Positions 54,322-63,045 of a stretch of 64,000 nucleotides of DNA are shown one piece after another (the first letter of the stretch is position 1; each line of letters starts with the position of its first letter). Under the pieces are notes generated by a model. That model searched no databases. It saw nothing but the letters and a program-made list of their open reading frames with translations, and had not been told where the DNA came from. The DNA comes from Pseudomonas sp. LFM046 (GTDB taxonomy: Bacteria; Pseudomonadota; Gammaproteobacteria; Pseudomonadales; Pseudomonadaceae). Where the stretch lies: assembly GCF_000949385.2 (NCBI RefSeq), contig NZ_JYKO02000001.1, positions 4,643,840 through 4,707,839 of the forward strand. Direction: 5' to 3'. A program made the position numbers and the translations under genes.

Positions 54322-54744
54322 TCACTGCTGTTTGGCTTTCTCGAAGACGCGCTGTTCCTGCTCACGCAGCTCGGGAGTGAATTCCTCGCCGAAGTCTTCG
54401 GCTTCGAACACCTGGCGGATCTCGATCTCGGATTCGGTGGGCATGGGATTGGGGCAACGCTTGACCCATTCGATGCACTCTTCCAGGGAGTTGACCTTGA
54501 ACAGCCAGAAGCCGGCGATCAGTTCCTTGGTTTCGGCGAATGGACCGTCGACGACGGTACGGTCCTTGCCCTTGAACACCACCCGCTTCCCCCTGGAACT
54601 GGGGTGCAGGCCTTCACCAGCGAGCAGGACGCCTGCATTCACCAGCTCTTCGTTGTACTGGCCCATGGCCGTGAGCAGTTCAGTGCTGGGCATGATGCCC
54701 GCTTCCGATTCCTTGGTTGCTTTGACTATCACCATGAAGCGCAT
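54322..54744 (-). CDS. YciI/DGPF-domain protein
   Basis: 140 residues of the YCII-related DGPF family (MRFMVIVKATKESEAG; VVDGPFAETKELIAGFWLF contains the DGPF signature). Function unknown; related genes often sit near VOC proteins and ECF sigma factors. No sigma factor is next to it here. Confidence 0.9.
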   Translation of the reverse strand: MRFMVIVKATKESEAGIMPSTELLTAMGQYNEELVNAGVLLAGEGLHPSSRGKRVVFKGKDRTVVDGPFAETKELIAGFWLFKVNSLEECIEWVKRCPNPMPTESEIEIRQVFEAEDFGEEFTPELREQEQRVFEKAKQQ

Positions 54745-54923
54745 TGTCTTTCTCCTGTTGTAATGCCCGCGGCCTTTGCCTGCTGGCTTGCCTATTGGTC
54801 GAAGGGGAAACGACGGGATCGACAGCAGACTGAAATTTTTTTTTCAGAAGCGCGGGACTGGATCAGCGTAGACCCGGATGGAGGACTTGCGAGTTTGGAG
54901 TGACGGGTGAACGGAATGCGGTC

Positions 54924-55011
54924 GTAGGTTGGCGCTGAGCGAAGCGAAGCCCAACAAGGCGCGCATAGCGTGCCCGGTTCGTTGGGCCTCGCAGGCTCGG
55001 CACCCACCTAC
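54924..55011. repeat. Dispersed palindromic repeat (GTAGGTTGG type)
   Basis: GTAGGTTGGCGCTGAGC at the left and GGGCCTCGCAGGCTCGGC...CACCTAC at the right, with inner CCCAAC/GTTGGG. It occupies a third of the 279-bp gap between recJ and the YciI gene; the rest shows no feature apart from a T-rich tract near 54836-54845. Confidence 0.65.
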
Positions 55012-55023
55012 AGGGAAGGCGCC

Positions 55024-56739
55024 TCAGCGTGGGGCTATGTGCGCGACCATCAGTTGCACACTTTCCTGCCCACGGTATTCGTTGACGTCCAACTTGTAGG
55101 CCAGCTCGGCCCAGCGGACGCTGGCGTTGGGCCACTGTTCGCGGTCGATGTTGAAGGCGATGCCGTCCAGTTGCAGCGAGCCGCATTCGCTCTTCAGCAC
55201 CAGCTTGAGATGGCGTTCCCCCACCAGACGCTGCTGGACGATCTGGAACACACCGTGGAACAGCGGCTCGGGGAAATGCTGACCCCAGGGGCCGGCCAGG
55301 CGCAGGGCGCGGGCCAGTTCCAAGTGGAATTCCTCGATGCTCAGCTGGCCATCGGAGAGCAGGCGGCCGGTGAGGTCGTCCTCGGACAGCTGACGGCGGG
55401 TCTCGGCGTCGAAGGCTGCTGCGAAGGCGCCGAAGTTTTCCACAGGCAGCGACAGGCCAGCCGCCATGGCGTGGCCACCGAACTTGCTGATCAGCCCGGG
55501 GTGCCGAGCGGCCACGGCGTCCAGGGCATCACGGATATGGAAGCCCGGCACCGAGCGCGCCGAGCCCTTGAGCAGGCCATCGCCCGCATCGGCGAACGCG
55601 ATGGTCGGGCGGTGGTAACGCTCCTTGAGCCGCGAGGCGAGGATACCGATCACCCCCTGGTGCCATTCGGGCTCGAACAGGCAGAGGCCGAAGGGCATGT
55701 CCTCGATGGGCAGGTTCTTCAGCTGGGCCAGGGCCTCGCGCTGCATGCCCTGCTCGATGGCCTTGCGGTCCTGGTTGAGCTGGTCCAGCTGCACGGCCAT
55801 GTCCCGAGCCAGGGCGTCGTCCTCGCAGAGCAGGCATTCGATGCCCAGGCTCATGTCGTCCAGGCGGCCGGCGGCGTTCAGGCGCGGGCCGAGGATGAAG
55901 CCGAGATCAGTGGACGTGATGCGCCCGGCCTGGCGCCCGGCGACTTCGAGGATCGCCTTGAGGCCGGGCCGCGCGCGGCCGGCACGAATGCGCGCCAGGC
56001 CCTGGTGGACCAGGATGCGGTTGTTGGCGTCCAGCGGCACCACGTCGGCCACGCTGCCCAGGGCCACCAGGTCCAGCAGGTCGCCCAGGTTGGGCTCCTT
56101 GAGACCGGCGCGCGCGAACCAGTCCAGCTCCCGCAGGCGGGCGCGCAGGGCGAGCAGTACGTAGAAGATCACGCCCACACCGGCCAGGGATTTGCTGGGG
56201 AAGTCGCAGCCCGGCTGGTTGGGGTTGACGATGGCGTCCGCTGCCGGGAGCTCGGGCCCCGGCAGGTGGTGGTCGGTGACCAGTACCTTGAGCCCGGCGG
56301 CCTTGGCGGCGGCCACGCCCTCGACGCTGGAGATACCGTTATCCACAGTCACCAGCAGGTCGGGATGGCGCTGCAGGGCGACCGCGACGATCTCGGGGGT
56401 CAGGCCGTAGCCGTACTCGAAGCGGTTGGGAACCAGGTAATCCACATGAAAGGCGCCGAGCATGCGCAGACCGAGCACGCCCACGCTGCTGGCCGTGGCG
56501 CCGTCGGCATCGAAGTCGCCCACGTAGAGGATACGCTGGCGCTTTTCCAGGGCCTCCACCAGCAGTTCCACGGCGGCGTCGATGCCCTTGAGCTGCTGGT
56601 AGGGGATCAGCCGCGCCAGGCCCTTGTCCAGCTCCGTCGCGGACTGCACGCCACGGGCGGCGTAGAGGCGGGTGAGGAGCGGCGGCAGGTCGCCCAGGTC
56701 GGGCAGCACGTCAGGCAGGGCGCGGTGTTCGATACGCAT
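55024..56739 (-). CDS. recJ: Single-stranded-DNA-specific exonuclease RecJ
   Basis: 571-residue 5'-3' ssDNA exonuclease used in RecF-pathway recombination and mismatch repair. DHH-family motifs visible: VGDFDADGATASSVGV, VTDHHLPGPE, NPNQPGCDFP, LGSVADVVPL, and the DHHA1 region GGHAMAAGLS. Length is normal. It precedes a GTAGG-type repeat and follows a hairpin-rich gap after yaeQ. Confidence 0.96.
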   Translation of the reverse strand: MRIEHRALPDVLPDLGDLPPLLTRLYAARGVQSATELDKGLARLIPYQQLKGIDAAVELLVEALEKRQRILYVGDFDADGATASSVGVLGLRMLGAFHVDYLVPNRFEYGYGLTPEIVAVALQRHPDLLVTVDNGISSVEGVAAAKAAGLKVLVTDHHLPGPELPAADAIVNPNQPGCDFPSKSLAGVGVIFYVLLALRARLRELDWFARAGLKEPNLGDLLDLVALGSVADVVPLDANNRILVHQGLARIRAGRARPGLKAILEVAGRQAGRITSTDLGFILGPRLNAAGRLDDMSLGIECLLCEDDALARDMAVQLDQLNQDRKAIEQGMQREALAQLKNLPIEDMPFGLCLFEPEWHQGVIGILASRLKERYHRPTIAFADAGDGLLKGSARSVPGFHIRDALDAVAARHPGLISKFGGHAMAAGLSLPVENFGAFAAAFDAETRRQLSEDDLTGRLLSDGQLSIEEFHLELARALRLAGPWGQHFPEPLFHGVFQIVQQRLVGERHLKLVLKSECGSLQLDGIAFNIDREQWPNASVRWAELAYKLDVNEYRGQESVQLMVAHIAPR

Positions 56740-56816
56740 GGAAGGTCCAACCTTTGAATCGACTTCCCCTCTCCCTCCCGGGAAAGGGCCGTGGGGCAGG
56801 CGTCAGCGCCCTGCCC

Positions 56817-56837
56817 CGGAAATCCTCCGGATTTCCG
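56817..56837 (-). terminator. Hairpin abutting the yaeQ-family stop
   Basis: CGGAAATCC-TCC-GGATTTCCG stem directly after the stop (56839), followed on the minus strand by a second GC stem (GGGGCAGG/CCTGCCCC, 56793-56817). No strong T-run. Confidence 0.55.
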
Positions 56838-56838
56838 T

Positions 56839-57378
56839 TCAGCGTTCCCCGGTCAGCCACTCCAGGGGGATTTCATGCTGGCCGCGCTCATCGGTGATGA
56901 ACAGCGTGCCGTCGCTGATCATCACGCTCCAGCTGACCGAACGCGGCAGGTCGCGGGCCAGTTCTTCCAGGGCTTCCTGCTGCACAGCGACGACGTTGAT
57001 GTTCTTCAGGCTGCGCACGGCGTCCAGGACCTTGGTCTGCCAGACCCGCAGGTTGCCATAGGCCACCAGGCTGAAGCGCTCGGTGCGACGCGAGCACCAG
57101 GTGATGCGCTCGGCGTCGGGCTGGCCCACTTCGATCCAGTGCAGGACGCGGTCGTCCAGGCTTTTCTCCCACAGGGCCGGTTCGTCCACATCCGACAGGC
57201 CACGGCCAAACGCCAGCTGCTCGTGGTACCAGAGGGCGTAGGCGATCAGGCGCACGGCCAGGCGCTCCTCGGTTTCCGAGGGGTGCTTGGCGACGGTGAA
57301 ACGCAGGTTCTCGTAGACGCTGCGGTCCAGGTCGGTGAGGTTGAGTTCGACTTTGTAGGGGGTCGCTTGGAGGGCCAT
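56839..57378 (-). CDS. YaeQ family protein
   Basis: 179 residues matching the YaeQ family throughout (MALQATPYKVELNLTDLDRS at the start, RLIAYALWYHEQLAFGRGLSD, IDVGQPD-like VGQPDAERI). YaeQ has a PD-(D/E)XK-like fold; its activity is unproven. In E. coli it was reported as able to compensate for loss of RfaH. It lies between recJ and a diguanylate cyclase gene on the same strand. Confidence 0.93.
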   Translation of the reverse strand: MALQATPYKVELNLTDLDRSVYENLRFTVAKHPSETEERLAVRLIAYALWYHEQLAFGRGLSDVDEPALWEKSLDDRVLHWIEVGQPDAERITWCSRRTERFSLVAYGNLRVWQTKVLDAVRSLKNINVVAVQQEALEELARDLPRSVSWSVMISDGTLFITDERGQHEIPLEWLTGER

Positions 57379-57450
57379 GACGGGCTTCTTGATGATTCGC
57401 GGAGGGCGGCAAGTCTACCCTGATTCCACGGCCTTGGCTGGGCCTTCCGG

Positions 57451-58605
57451 CTAATCGGCGGGATAGCGCTGGATGCGGTTGCGCCCCTTGTCCTTGGCGG
57501 CGTAGAGGGCGTCATCGGCCAGGGAAAGCAGGCGGAACAGGTCGTAGCCGCCTTCGCTGGAGCTGACGATGCCAATGCTGACGCTGAGTTGGCCCGCCTC
57601 CTGGAACGGCAGCTCGGCGAACTCCCGGCGGATGCGTTCAGCCACCTGGGCGCCGGCTTCGTCGTTGGCATCGGCCAACAGGCAGGCGAACTCCTCGCCT
57701 CCGATACGACCGAACACGTCCTGCTTGCGCATGCTGCCCACGGCGATGCGGGTGAAGGCCACCAGGGCTTCGTCGCCAGTGGCGTGGCCGTAGTTGTCGT
57801 TGAGGCGCTTGAAGTGGTCGAGGTCGCAGAGCAGCAAGGCCACCGGCTCGCCCCGGTGCTCGCAGCTTTCCAGCAGGTACTCGCCGGAGGTCATGAAGGC
57901 GCGACGGTTGCCGACGCCGGTGAGGGGGTCGCAGTAGGCGGCGGCGCGGAACTTGAGTTCGGCACGCTCCTTGACCATCGCCAGGGTCACGAACGCGATG
58001 CCGATGGCGTAGAGCAGGGTCTCGAACACCAGCAGGGAAAAGAAGTTGGTGCCCTGGCCGCTGCTGGCGACAGCCGCGTCGAAGGGCATGCCCCGGTCGA
58101 CGATGATGCGCACGCAATAGAACCCCATATGGAAGAGCGTCAGGACCAGGGCCGGCAGGTAGGCCACCTCCAGGCTCTTGCGGCTCCGCCAGAGCTCGTA
58201 GGCGCTCAGCCCGGTGTAGCAGACCGTGATCAGCGAACTGGCCGCGATCCGCACGGTGAGCGAATCGTAGAAGGCCGGATTGAGGCAGAACAGCGCCCAG
58301 ATCGCGGCGCCGGCGCAGATGCCCGCCAGGTGCGGCTGGCGCCCGGCGAACACGCGCATGGCGGTCCAGATCATCGCCGCGCTGAAATGCAGGACGACAT
58401 TGCCCAGCACCAGGGGTACGACATCCATGCCCATGCCCCGCAGGCTACCCAGCACGGTGCCCAGGACGCCCAGCAGCAGCGCGGCGGAGAGGTAGCCGAG
58501 GGTCGGCTCCCGGCGGCCGCGACGCCAGGCATGCAGCATCAGCAGCCCCACCAGGGCGAGGACATAGATATCCACAAGCACCAGGGTGGGGATGTTCAGT
58601 TCCAT
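57451..58605 (-). CDS. Membrane-bound diguanylate cyclase
   Basis: 384 residues: six or seven N-terminal helices (about 8-215) with no known sensor domain, followed by a GGDEF domain (about 225-384). The active site is GGEEF, and the inhibitory I-site RKQD sits five residues before it, so it should make c-di-GMP and be product-inhibited. DPLTGVGNRRAF marks the domain start. Separate from the wsp operon; stimulus unknown. Confidence 0.92.
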   Translation of the reverse strand: MELNIPTLVLVDIYVLALVGLLMLHAWRRGRREPTLGYLSAALLLGVLGTVLGSLRGMGMDVVPLVLGNVVLHFSAAMIWTAMRVFAGRQPHLAGICAGAAIWALFCLNPAFYDSLTVRIAASSLITVCYTGLSAYELWRSRKSLEVAYLPALVLTLFHMGFYCVRIIVDRGMPFDAAVASSGQGTNFFSLLVFETLLYAIGIAFVTLAMVKERAELKFRAAAYCDPLTGVGNRRAFMTSGEYLLESCEHRGEPVALLLCDLDHFKRLNDNYGHATGDEALVAFTRIAVGSMRKQDVFGRIGGEEFACLLADANDEAGAQVAERIRREFAELPFQEAGQLSVSIGIVSSSEGGYDLFRLLSLADDALYAAKDKGRNRIQRYPAD

Positions 58606-58769
58606 GGGCCCTCCTCCCGGCGCGGTTCATGCGACGGGCGGCAAGGGAACGCAGTGCGGTTTGGCATGGTGGTTCGCGCGCGTGATCGAAGGTCCTGCCA
58701 AGCACTTTAAGTCCCCCCGGAAGGAGGCGCCAGCGGCAATCCGGGCTGTTCGCTCCGGGCCCCACGGAG

Positions 58770-58775
58770 TAGAGT
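58770..58775 (+). promoter_or_regulatory. Candidate -10 of CoA-transferase gene
   Basis: TAGAGT, with the following CGCCGCCATCG identical to the wspA promoter region. No good -35 at 17 bp. If used, the 5' leader would be very short (about 13-25 bases). Confidence 0.35.
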
Positions 58776-58806
58776 CGCCGCCATCGTCTGGCCCATGGAA
58801 AACCCG

Positions 58807-60006
58807 ATGAACGCTCCTGCCAAACCCCTTGCCGGCCTCAAAGTGATCGAGCTCGGCACCCTGATCGCCGGTCCCTTCGCGTCGCGCCTGTGCGCCGAAT
58901 TCGGCGCCGAGGTGATCAAGATCGAATCCCCTGATGGCGGCGACCCGCTGCGCAAGTGGCGCAAGCTCTACGAGGGCACGTCCCTCTGGTGGTTCGTGCA
59001 GGCGCGCAACAAGAAGTCGCTGACGCTGAACCTCAAGCACGCCGAGGGCCAGGCAATTCTCAAGAAACTGCTGGCCGAGGCAGACATCCTGATCGAGAAC
59101 TTCCGCCCCGGCGTGCTGGAGAAGCTGGGCCTGGGCTGGGACGTGATCCATGCGCTGAACCCGAAACTGGTGATGGTGCGCCTGTCGGGCTTCGGCCAGA
59201 GCGGCCCGCTGAAAGACCAGCCGGGCTTCGGCGCGGTCGGTGAGTCCATGGGCGGGCTGCGCTACATCACCGGCTTCGAGGACCGTCCGCCGGTGCGCAC
59301 CGGCATTTCCATCGGGGACTCCATCGCCGCCCTCTGGGGTGTGATCGGCGCGCTGATGGCCCTGCGCCACCGGGAAGTGAACGGCGGCCAGGGCCAGGTG
59401 GTGGACGTGGCGCTCTACGAGGCGGTGTTCGCCATGATGGAAAGCATGGTTCCGGAGTTCGACGTGTTCGGCTTCATCCGCGAGCGCACCGGCAACATCA
59501 TGCCGGGCATCACGCCCTCCTCCATCCACACCGCCGCGGATGGCCGCCATGTGCAGATCGGCGCCAATGGCGACGCCATCTTCAAGCGCTTCATGCAGGC
59601 CATCGGCCGTGACGACCTGGCCAACGACCCGACGCTGGCCAGCAACGACGGCCGCGACGCCCGTCGGGACGAGCTCTATGGGGTGATCGACCGCTGGGTG
59701 GGGTCGCTGCCCCTGGACGACGTACTGGCGGTGCTGAACCGCGCCGAGGTGCCGGCCAGCCGCATCTATTCAGCAGAGGACATGTTCACCGACCCGCAAT
59801 TCCTCGCCCGAGAGATGTTCCTCTCGGCGAAGCTGCCGGACGGCAAGCCGTTCAAGATGCCGGGTATCGTCCCCAAGCTTTCCGAGACGCCCGGCTCCAG
59901 CGAATGGATCGGCCCGGAACTGGGCGAACACAATGCCGAGGTGCTGACGGCCCTGGGCTACAGCGCCGAGCAGGTGGCGGCGCTGAAGGCCGGTGGGGCG
60001 ATCTGA
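58807..60006 (+). CDS. CaiB/BaiF family (type III) CoA transferase
   Basis: 399-residue family III CoA transferase. Typical features: GLKVIELGTLIAGPFASRLCAEFGAEVIKIE (outlined), NLKHAEGQAILKKL, RLSGFGQSGP, and the catalytic Asp in ISIGDSIAALWG. It moves CoA between an acyl-CoA and a free acid; the exact acids are unknown. ATGs at 58795 and 58807 are both possible; neither has a strong ribosome site, and the inner one has GGAAAA before it. It is a lone plus-strand gene between two minus-strand blocks. Confidence 0.92.
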   Translation: MNAPAKPLAGLKVIELGTLIAGPFASRLCAEFGAEVIKIESPDGGDPLRKWRKLYEGTSLWWFVQARNKKSLTLNLKHAEGQAILKKLLAEADILIENFRPGVLEKLGLGWDVIHALNPKLVMVRLSGFGQSGPLKDQPGFGAVGESMGGLRYITGFEDRPPVRTGISIGDSIAALWGVIGALMALRHREVNGGQGQVVDVALYEAVFAMMESMVPEFDVFGFIRERTGNIMPGITPSSIHTAADGRHVQIGANGDAIFKRFMQAIGRDDLANDPTLASNDGRDARRDELYGVIDRWVGSLPLDDVLAVLNRAEVPASRIYSAEDMFTDPQFLAREMFLSAKLPDGKPFKMPGIVPKLSETPGSSEWIGPELGEHNAEVLTALGYSAEQVAALKAGGAI

Positions 60007-60027
60007 GGCCGAACGGGGCGGCTTTTC

Positions 60028-60055
60028 TGTAGGGGCGAATTCATTCGCCCCTACA
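60028..60055. repeat. Perfect palindrome TGTAGGGGCGAA-TTCA-TTCGCCCCTACA
   Basis: Twelve-bp arms with a 4-base centre; the cleanest copy of the repeat family at 17012, 31479 and 44449. It lies 22 bp beyond the CoA-transferase stop, between converging genes, and may help end that transcript. Confidence 0.8.
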
Positions 60056-60083
60056 AGCTTCGCGATCAATCGCCAGAAGAAAA

Positions 60084-60112
60084 AAGGCCGGCCCCTTTCG
60101 GGAGCCGGCCTT
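60084..60112 (-). terminator. Intrinsic terminator of thrC
   Basis: Nine-bp stem AAGGCCGGC/GCCGGCCTT with an 11-base loop, followed on the minus strand by TTTTTTCTTCT; 21 bases past the thrC stop. Confidence 0.9.
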
Positions 60113-60132
60113 CTCGTTTCTAACGCTCTGGA

Positions 60133-61542
60133 TTACAGCGGCTTGCCGCGGTTGCCATGCTGGCTGACGAAGGCCTGGATCTGCTTGAGGTCGTTCGGCA
60201 GCACCGTGCAACGCTCCTCGCGCTGGAACAGGTCCGCCAGGTGCGCCGGCAGCGCCGGGGCCTGGCCGACGCCAGCCTTTTCCACCGCTTCGGGGAATTT
60301 GACCGGGTGAGCAGTGCCCAGGGTGACCATCGGGGTGGCCAGGCTGCGGCGGCACTCGCGGGCGGCGCGCACGCCAATGGCGGTGTGCGGGTCCAGCAGC
60401 TCGCCGCAATCCTTGAAGACTTCGGCGATGGTTTCGCAGGTCTGCTCGTCGTTGACAGCCAGGGAGTCGAACAGCTTGCGCGCTTCGGTCCAGCGGTCTT
60501 CCTCGACGCTGAAGCCGCCGCCCTGCTTGAAGGTGTCCATCAGGTTGGCGATGGCGGCGCCATTGCGACCGTGCAGGTCGAACAGCAGGCGCTCGAAGTT
60601 GGACGAAACCATGATGTCCATGGACGGCGACAGGGTCGGGTGCAGGGTGTCCTTGACGTACTGATTACCGCTCATGAAGCGGTGCAGGATGTCGTTGCGG
60701 TTGGTGGCGACGATCAGTTGGCTGATCGGCAGGCCCATGTTGCGCGCCAGGTAGCCGGCGAAGATGTCGCCGAAGTTGCCGGTGGGCACGGAGAAGGCCA
60801 CGGAACGCGCCGGGCCGCCCAGCTGGATGGCTGCGTGGAAGTAGTAAACGATCTGGGCCATGATCCGCGCCCAGTTGATCGAGTTCACTGCCACCAGGCG
60901 GGTGCCCTTGAGGAAGCCCTGGTCGGCGAAGCTGGCCTTCACCATTTCCTGGCAGTCGTCGAAGTTACCTTCAACGGCAATGTTGTGGATGTTTTCACCG
61001 AGGATGGTGGTCATCTGGCGACGCTGCACTTCGGACACGCGGTTGTGCGGGTGCAGGATGAAGATGTCCACGTTCTCGCAGCGACGGCAGCCTTCGATGG
61101 CGGCCGAGCCGGTGTCGCCGGAAGTCGCGCCCATGATCACCACGCGCTCGCCACGCTTGACCAGCACGTGGTCCAGCAGGCGGCCCAGCAGTTGCAGGGC
61201 GAAGTCCTTGAAGGCCAGGGTCGGGCCGTGGAACAGCTCCAGGACCCACTCGTTGCCGTTCAGCTGGCGCAGAGGCGCCACGGCGTTGTGGGCGAAGGCG
61301 CCGTAGGTTTCCTCGAGGATCTTCTTGAAGTCGGCGTCAGCGATGCTGCCGGTGACGAAGGGGCGCATCACACGGAAGGCCAGTTCGTGGTACGGCAGGC
61401 CGGCCCAGGAGGCGATTTCTTCCTGGGTGAAGCGCGGCAGGTTTTCCGGTACGTAGAGGCCGCCGTCGCTGGCCAGGCCAGCCAGCAGCACGTCTTCGAA
61501 GTTCAGGGCCGGTGCCTGGCCGCGGGTACTGATATAGCGCAT
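60133..61542 (-). CDS. thrC: Threonine synthase
   Basis: 469-residue PLP enzyme converting O-phosphohomoserine to threonine. PLP lysine Lys112 in HGPTLAFKDFALQ; GATSGDTGSAAIEG binds the phosphate. Long-form, class I length as in other proteobacteria. It lies 88 bp downstream of hom, and a structured GC-rich sequence fills that gap. Confidence 0.96.
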   Translation of the reverse strand: MRYISTRGQAPALNFEDVLLAGLASDGGLYVPENLPRFTQEEIASWAGLPYHELAFRVMRPFVTGSIADADFKKILEETYGAFAHNAVAPLRQLNGNEWVLELFHGPTLAFKDFALQLLGRLLDHVLVKRGERVVIMGATSGDTGSAAIEGCRRCENVDIFILHPHNRVSEVQRRQMTTILGENIHNIAVEGNFDDCQEMVKASFADQGFLKGTRLVAVNSINWARIMAQIVYYFHAAIQLGGPARSVAFSVPTGNFGDIFAGYLARNMGLPISQLIVATNRNDILHRFMSGNQYVKDTLHPTLSPSMDIMVSSNFERLLFDLHGRNGAAIANLMDTFKQGGGFSVEEDRWTEARKLFDSLAVNDEQTCETIAEVFKDCGELLDPHTAIGVRAARECRRSLATPMVTLGTAHPVKFPEAVEKAGVGQAPALPAHLADLFQREERCTVLPNDLKQIQAFVSQHGNRGKPL

Positions 61543-61569
61543 GTCTTAAAACCTTGGTTTCGAGCTGCC

Positions 61570-61621
61570 GGGCCCGGTGCGCCGCTCCGGGGGATCGCCC
61601 CTCCGCGGTCGCACCGGCCCC
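61570..61621 (-). other. Structured hom-thrC intercistronic region
   Basis: CGGTGCG pairs with CGCACCG over a loop that itself contains GGGG-ATCG-CCCC. No T-run. Could affect relative expression of thrC; function inferred only. Confidence 0.4.
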
Positions 61622-61630
61622 GGCGGCTGC

Positions 61631-62935
61631 TTAGTTCAGTTGCTCGACGCGGATGCGCACTACGCTGCCTACCACGTCTTCCAGAGCTTCCAGCGCGGCG
61701 ATGGCGTCGTTGACGCGCGCCTCGACGACCCGGTGGGTAACCAGGATCATCGGCACCAGGCCGTCCTGCTCTTCGACTTCTTTCTGCATGATGGATTCGA
61801 TGTTGATGCCGCGCTCCGACAGGATGGTCGCGACCTGCGCCAGCACGCCCGGATGATCCTTGGCCTGGATGCGCAGGTAATAGGCGCTTTCGCAGGCTTC
61901 GATCGGCAGGATCGGGTGGTCGGACAGGGAATGCGGCTGGAAGGCCAGGTGCGGCACGTGGTTTTCCGGGTCGGTGGTCAGGGCACGGACCACGTCCACC
62001 ACGTCGGCGACCACGGCAGAAGCGGTGGCTTCCATGCCGGCACCGGCGCCGTAGTAAAGGGTGCTGCCAGCGGCGTCGCCATTGACCATCACGGCGTTCA
62101 TCACGCCATTGACGTTGGCGATCAGGCGGTCGGCCGGGATCAGGGTCGGGTGCACGCGCAGTTCGAAGCCGCTGTCGGTGCGACGGGCCACGCCCAGGTG
62201 CTTGATGCGGTAGCCCAGCGCCTCGGCATAGTTGACGTCGGCACTGGTGAGCTTCGAGATGCCTTCGGTGTAGGCCTTGTCGAACTGCAGCGGGATGCCG
62301 AAGGCGATGGACGCCAGGATGGTCAGCTTGTGGGCGGCGTCGATGCCTTCGACGTCGAAGGTCGGATCGGCTTCGGCATAGCCCAGGGCCTGGGCTTCCT
62401 TCAGCACGTCCTCGAAGGCGCGGCCTTTCTCACGCATCTCGGTGAGGATGAAGTTGCCGGTGCCGTTGATGATGCCGGCCAGCCAGTTGATGCGGTTGGC
62501 CGAGAGGCCTTCGCGGATCGCCTTGATCACCGGGATGCCGCCAGCGACGGCAGCCTCGAAGGCGACCATGACGCCCTTCTCGCGGGCCTTGGCGAAGATC
62601 TCGTTGCCGTGCACGGCGATCAGCGCCTTGTTCGCGGTGACCACGTGCTTGCCGTTCTCGATGGCCTTCAGCACCAGTTCACGGGCCTGGGTGTAGCCAC
62701 CGATCAGCTCGATGACGATGTCGATTTCCGGGTTGTTGGCCACGTCGAAGATGTCGGCGGTGATGGGGGTGGCGCCGGTTTCACACTTCGGGTTGGGACG
62801 ACGAGCAGCAATCTGGGCAACCTCGATTCCACGCCCGGCACGGCGGGCAATCTCCTCGGCGTTGCGTTTGAGTACGTTGAAGGTGCCGCCACCGACGGTC
62901 CCCAGGCCACAGATGCCTACTTTTACCGGCTTCAC
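61631..62935 (-). CDS. hom: Homoserine dehydrogenase
   Basis: 434-residue NAD(P)H-dependent enzyme making homoserine from aspartate semialdehyde. Rossmann motif GICGLGTVGGGTF, catalytic-domain stretch AAVAGGIPVIKAIREGL, GTGNFILTEM, and a C-terminal ACT domain (about 355-430; YLRIQAKDHPGVLAQVA) for threonine feedback control. Starts with GTG at 62935 behind GGGGAG. Monofunctional, unlike E. coli ThrA. Partner of thrC downstream. Confidence 0.96.
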   Translation of the reverse strand: MKPVKVGICGLGTVGGGTFNVLKRNAEEIARRAGRGIEVAQIAARRPNPKCETGATPITADIFDVANNPEIDIVIELIGGYTQARELVLKAIENGKHVVTANKALIAVHGNEIFAKAREKGVMVAFEAAVAGGIPVIKAIREGLSANRINWLAGIINGTGNFILTEMREKGRAFEDVLKEAQALGYAEADPTFDVEGIDAAHKLTILASIAFGIPLQFDKAYTEGISKLTSADVNYAEALGYRIKHLGVARRTDSGFELRVHPTLIPADRLIANVNGVMNAVMVNGDAAGSTLYYGAGAGMEATASAVVADVVDVVRALTTDPENHVPHLAFQPHSLSDHPILPIEACESAYYLRIQAKDHPGVLAQVATILSERGINIESIMQKEVEEQDGLVPMILVTHRVVEARVNDAIAALEALEDVVGSVVRIRVEQLN

Positions 62936-62963
62936 GCTGAACTCCCCATCATCACTGCGAAAA

Positions 62964-62984
62964 CGGCCGGGAGTGTCCCGGCCG
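62964..62984 (-). terminator. Terminator between dsbC and hom
   Basis: Nine-bp stem CGGCCGGGA-GTG-TCCCGGCCG followed on the minus strand by TTTTCGC, 61 bases past the dsbC stop. It suggests hom-thrC have their own promoter. Confidence 0.75.
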
Positions 62985-63045
62985 AGGAAAAGAGCCGCAC
63001 TTTACGAAGCGGCCGAATATTGGTCAATCGAGGCAGGTGCCCGGA

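Noticed and set aside
60028-60055. Palindrome considered as an attachment site or recombinase target
   Set aside because: Several diverged copies between unrelated genes and no integrase or element boundaries; a dispersed repeat explains it better.
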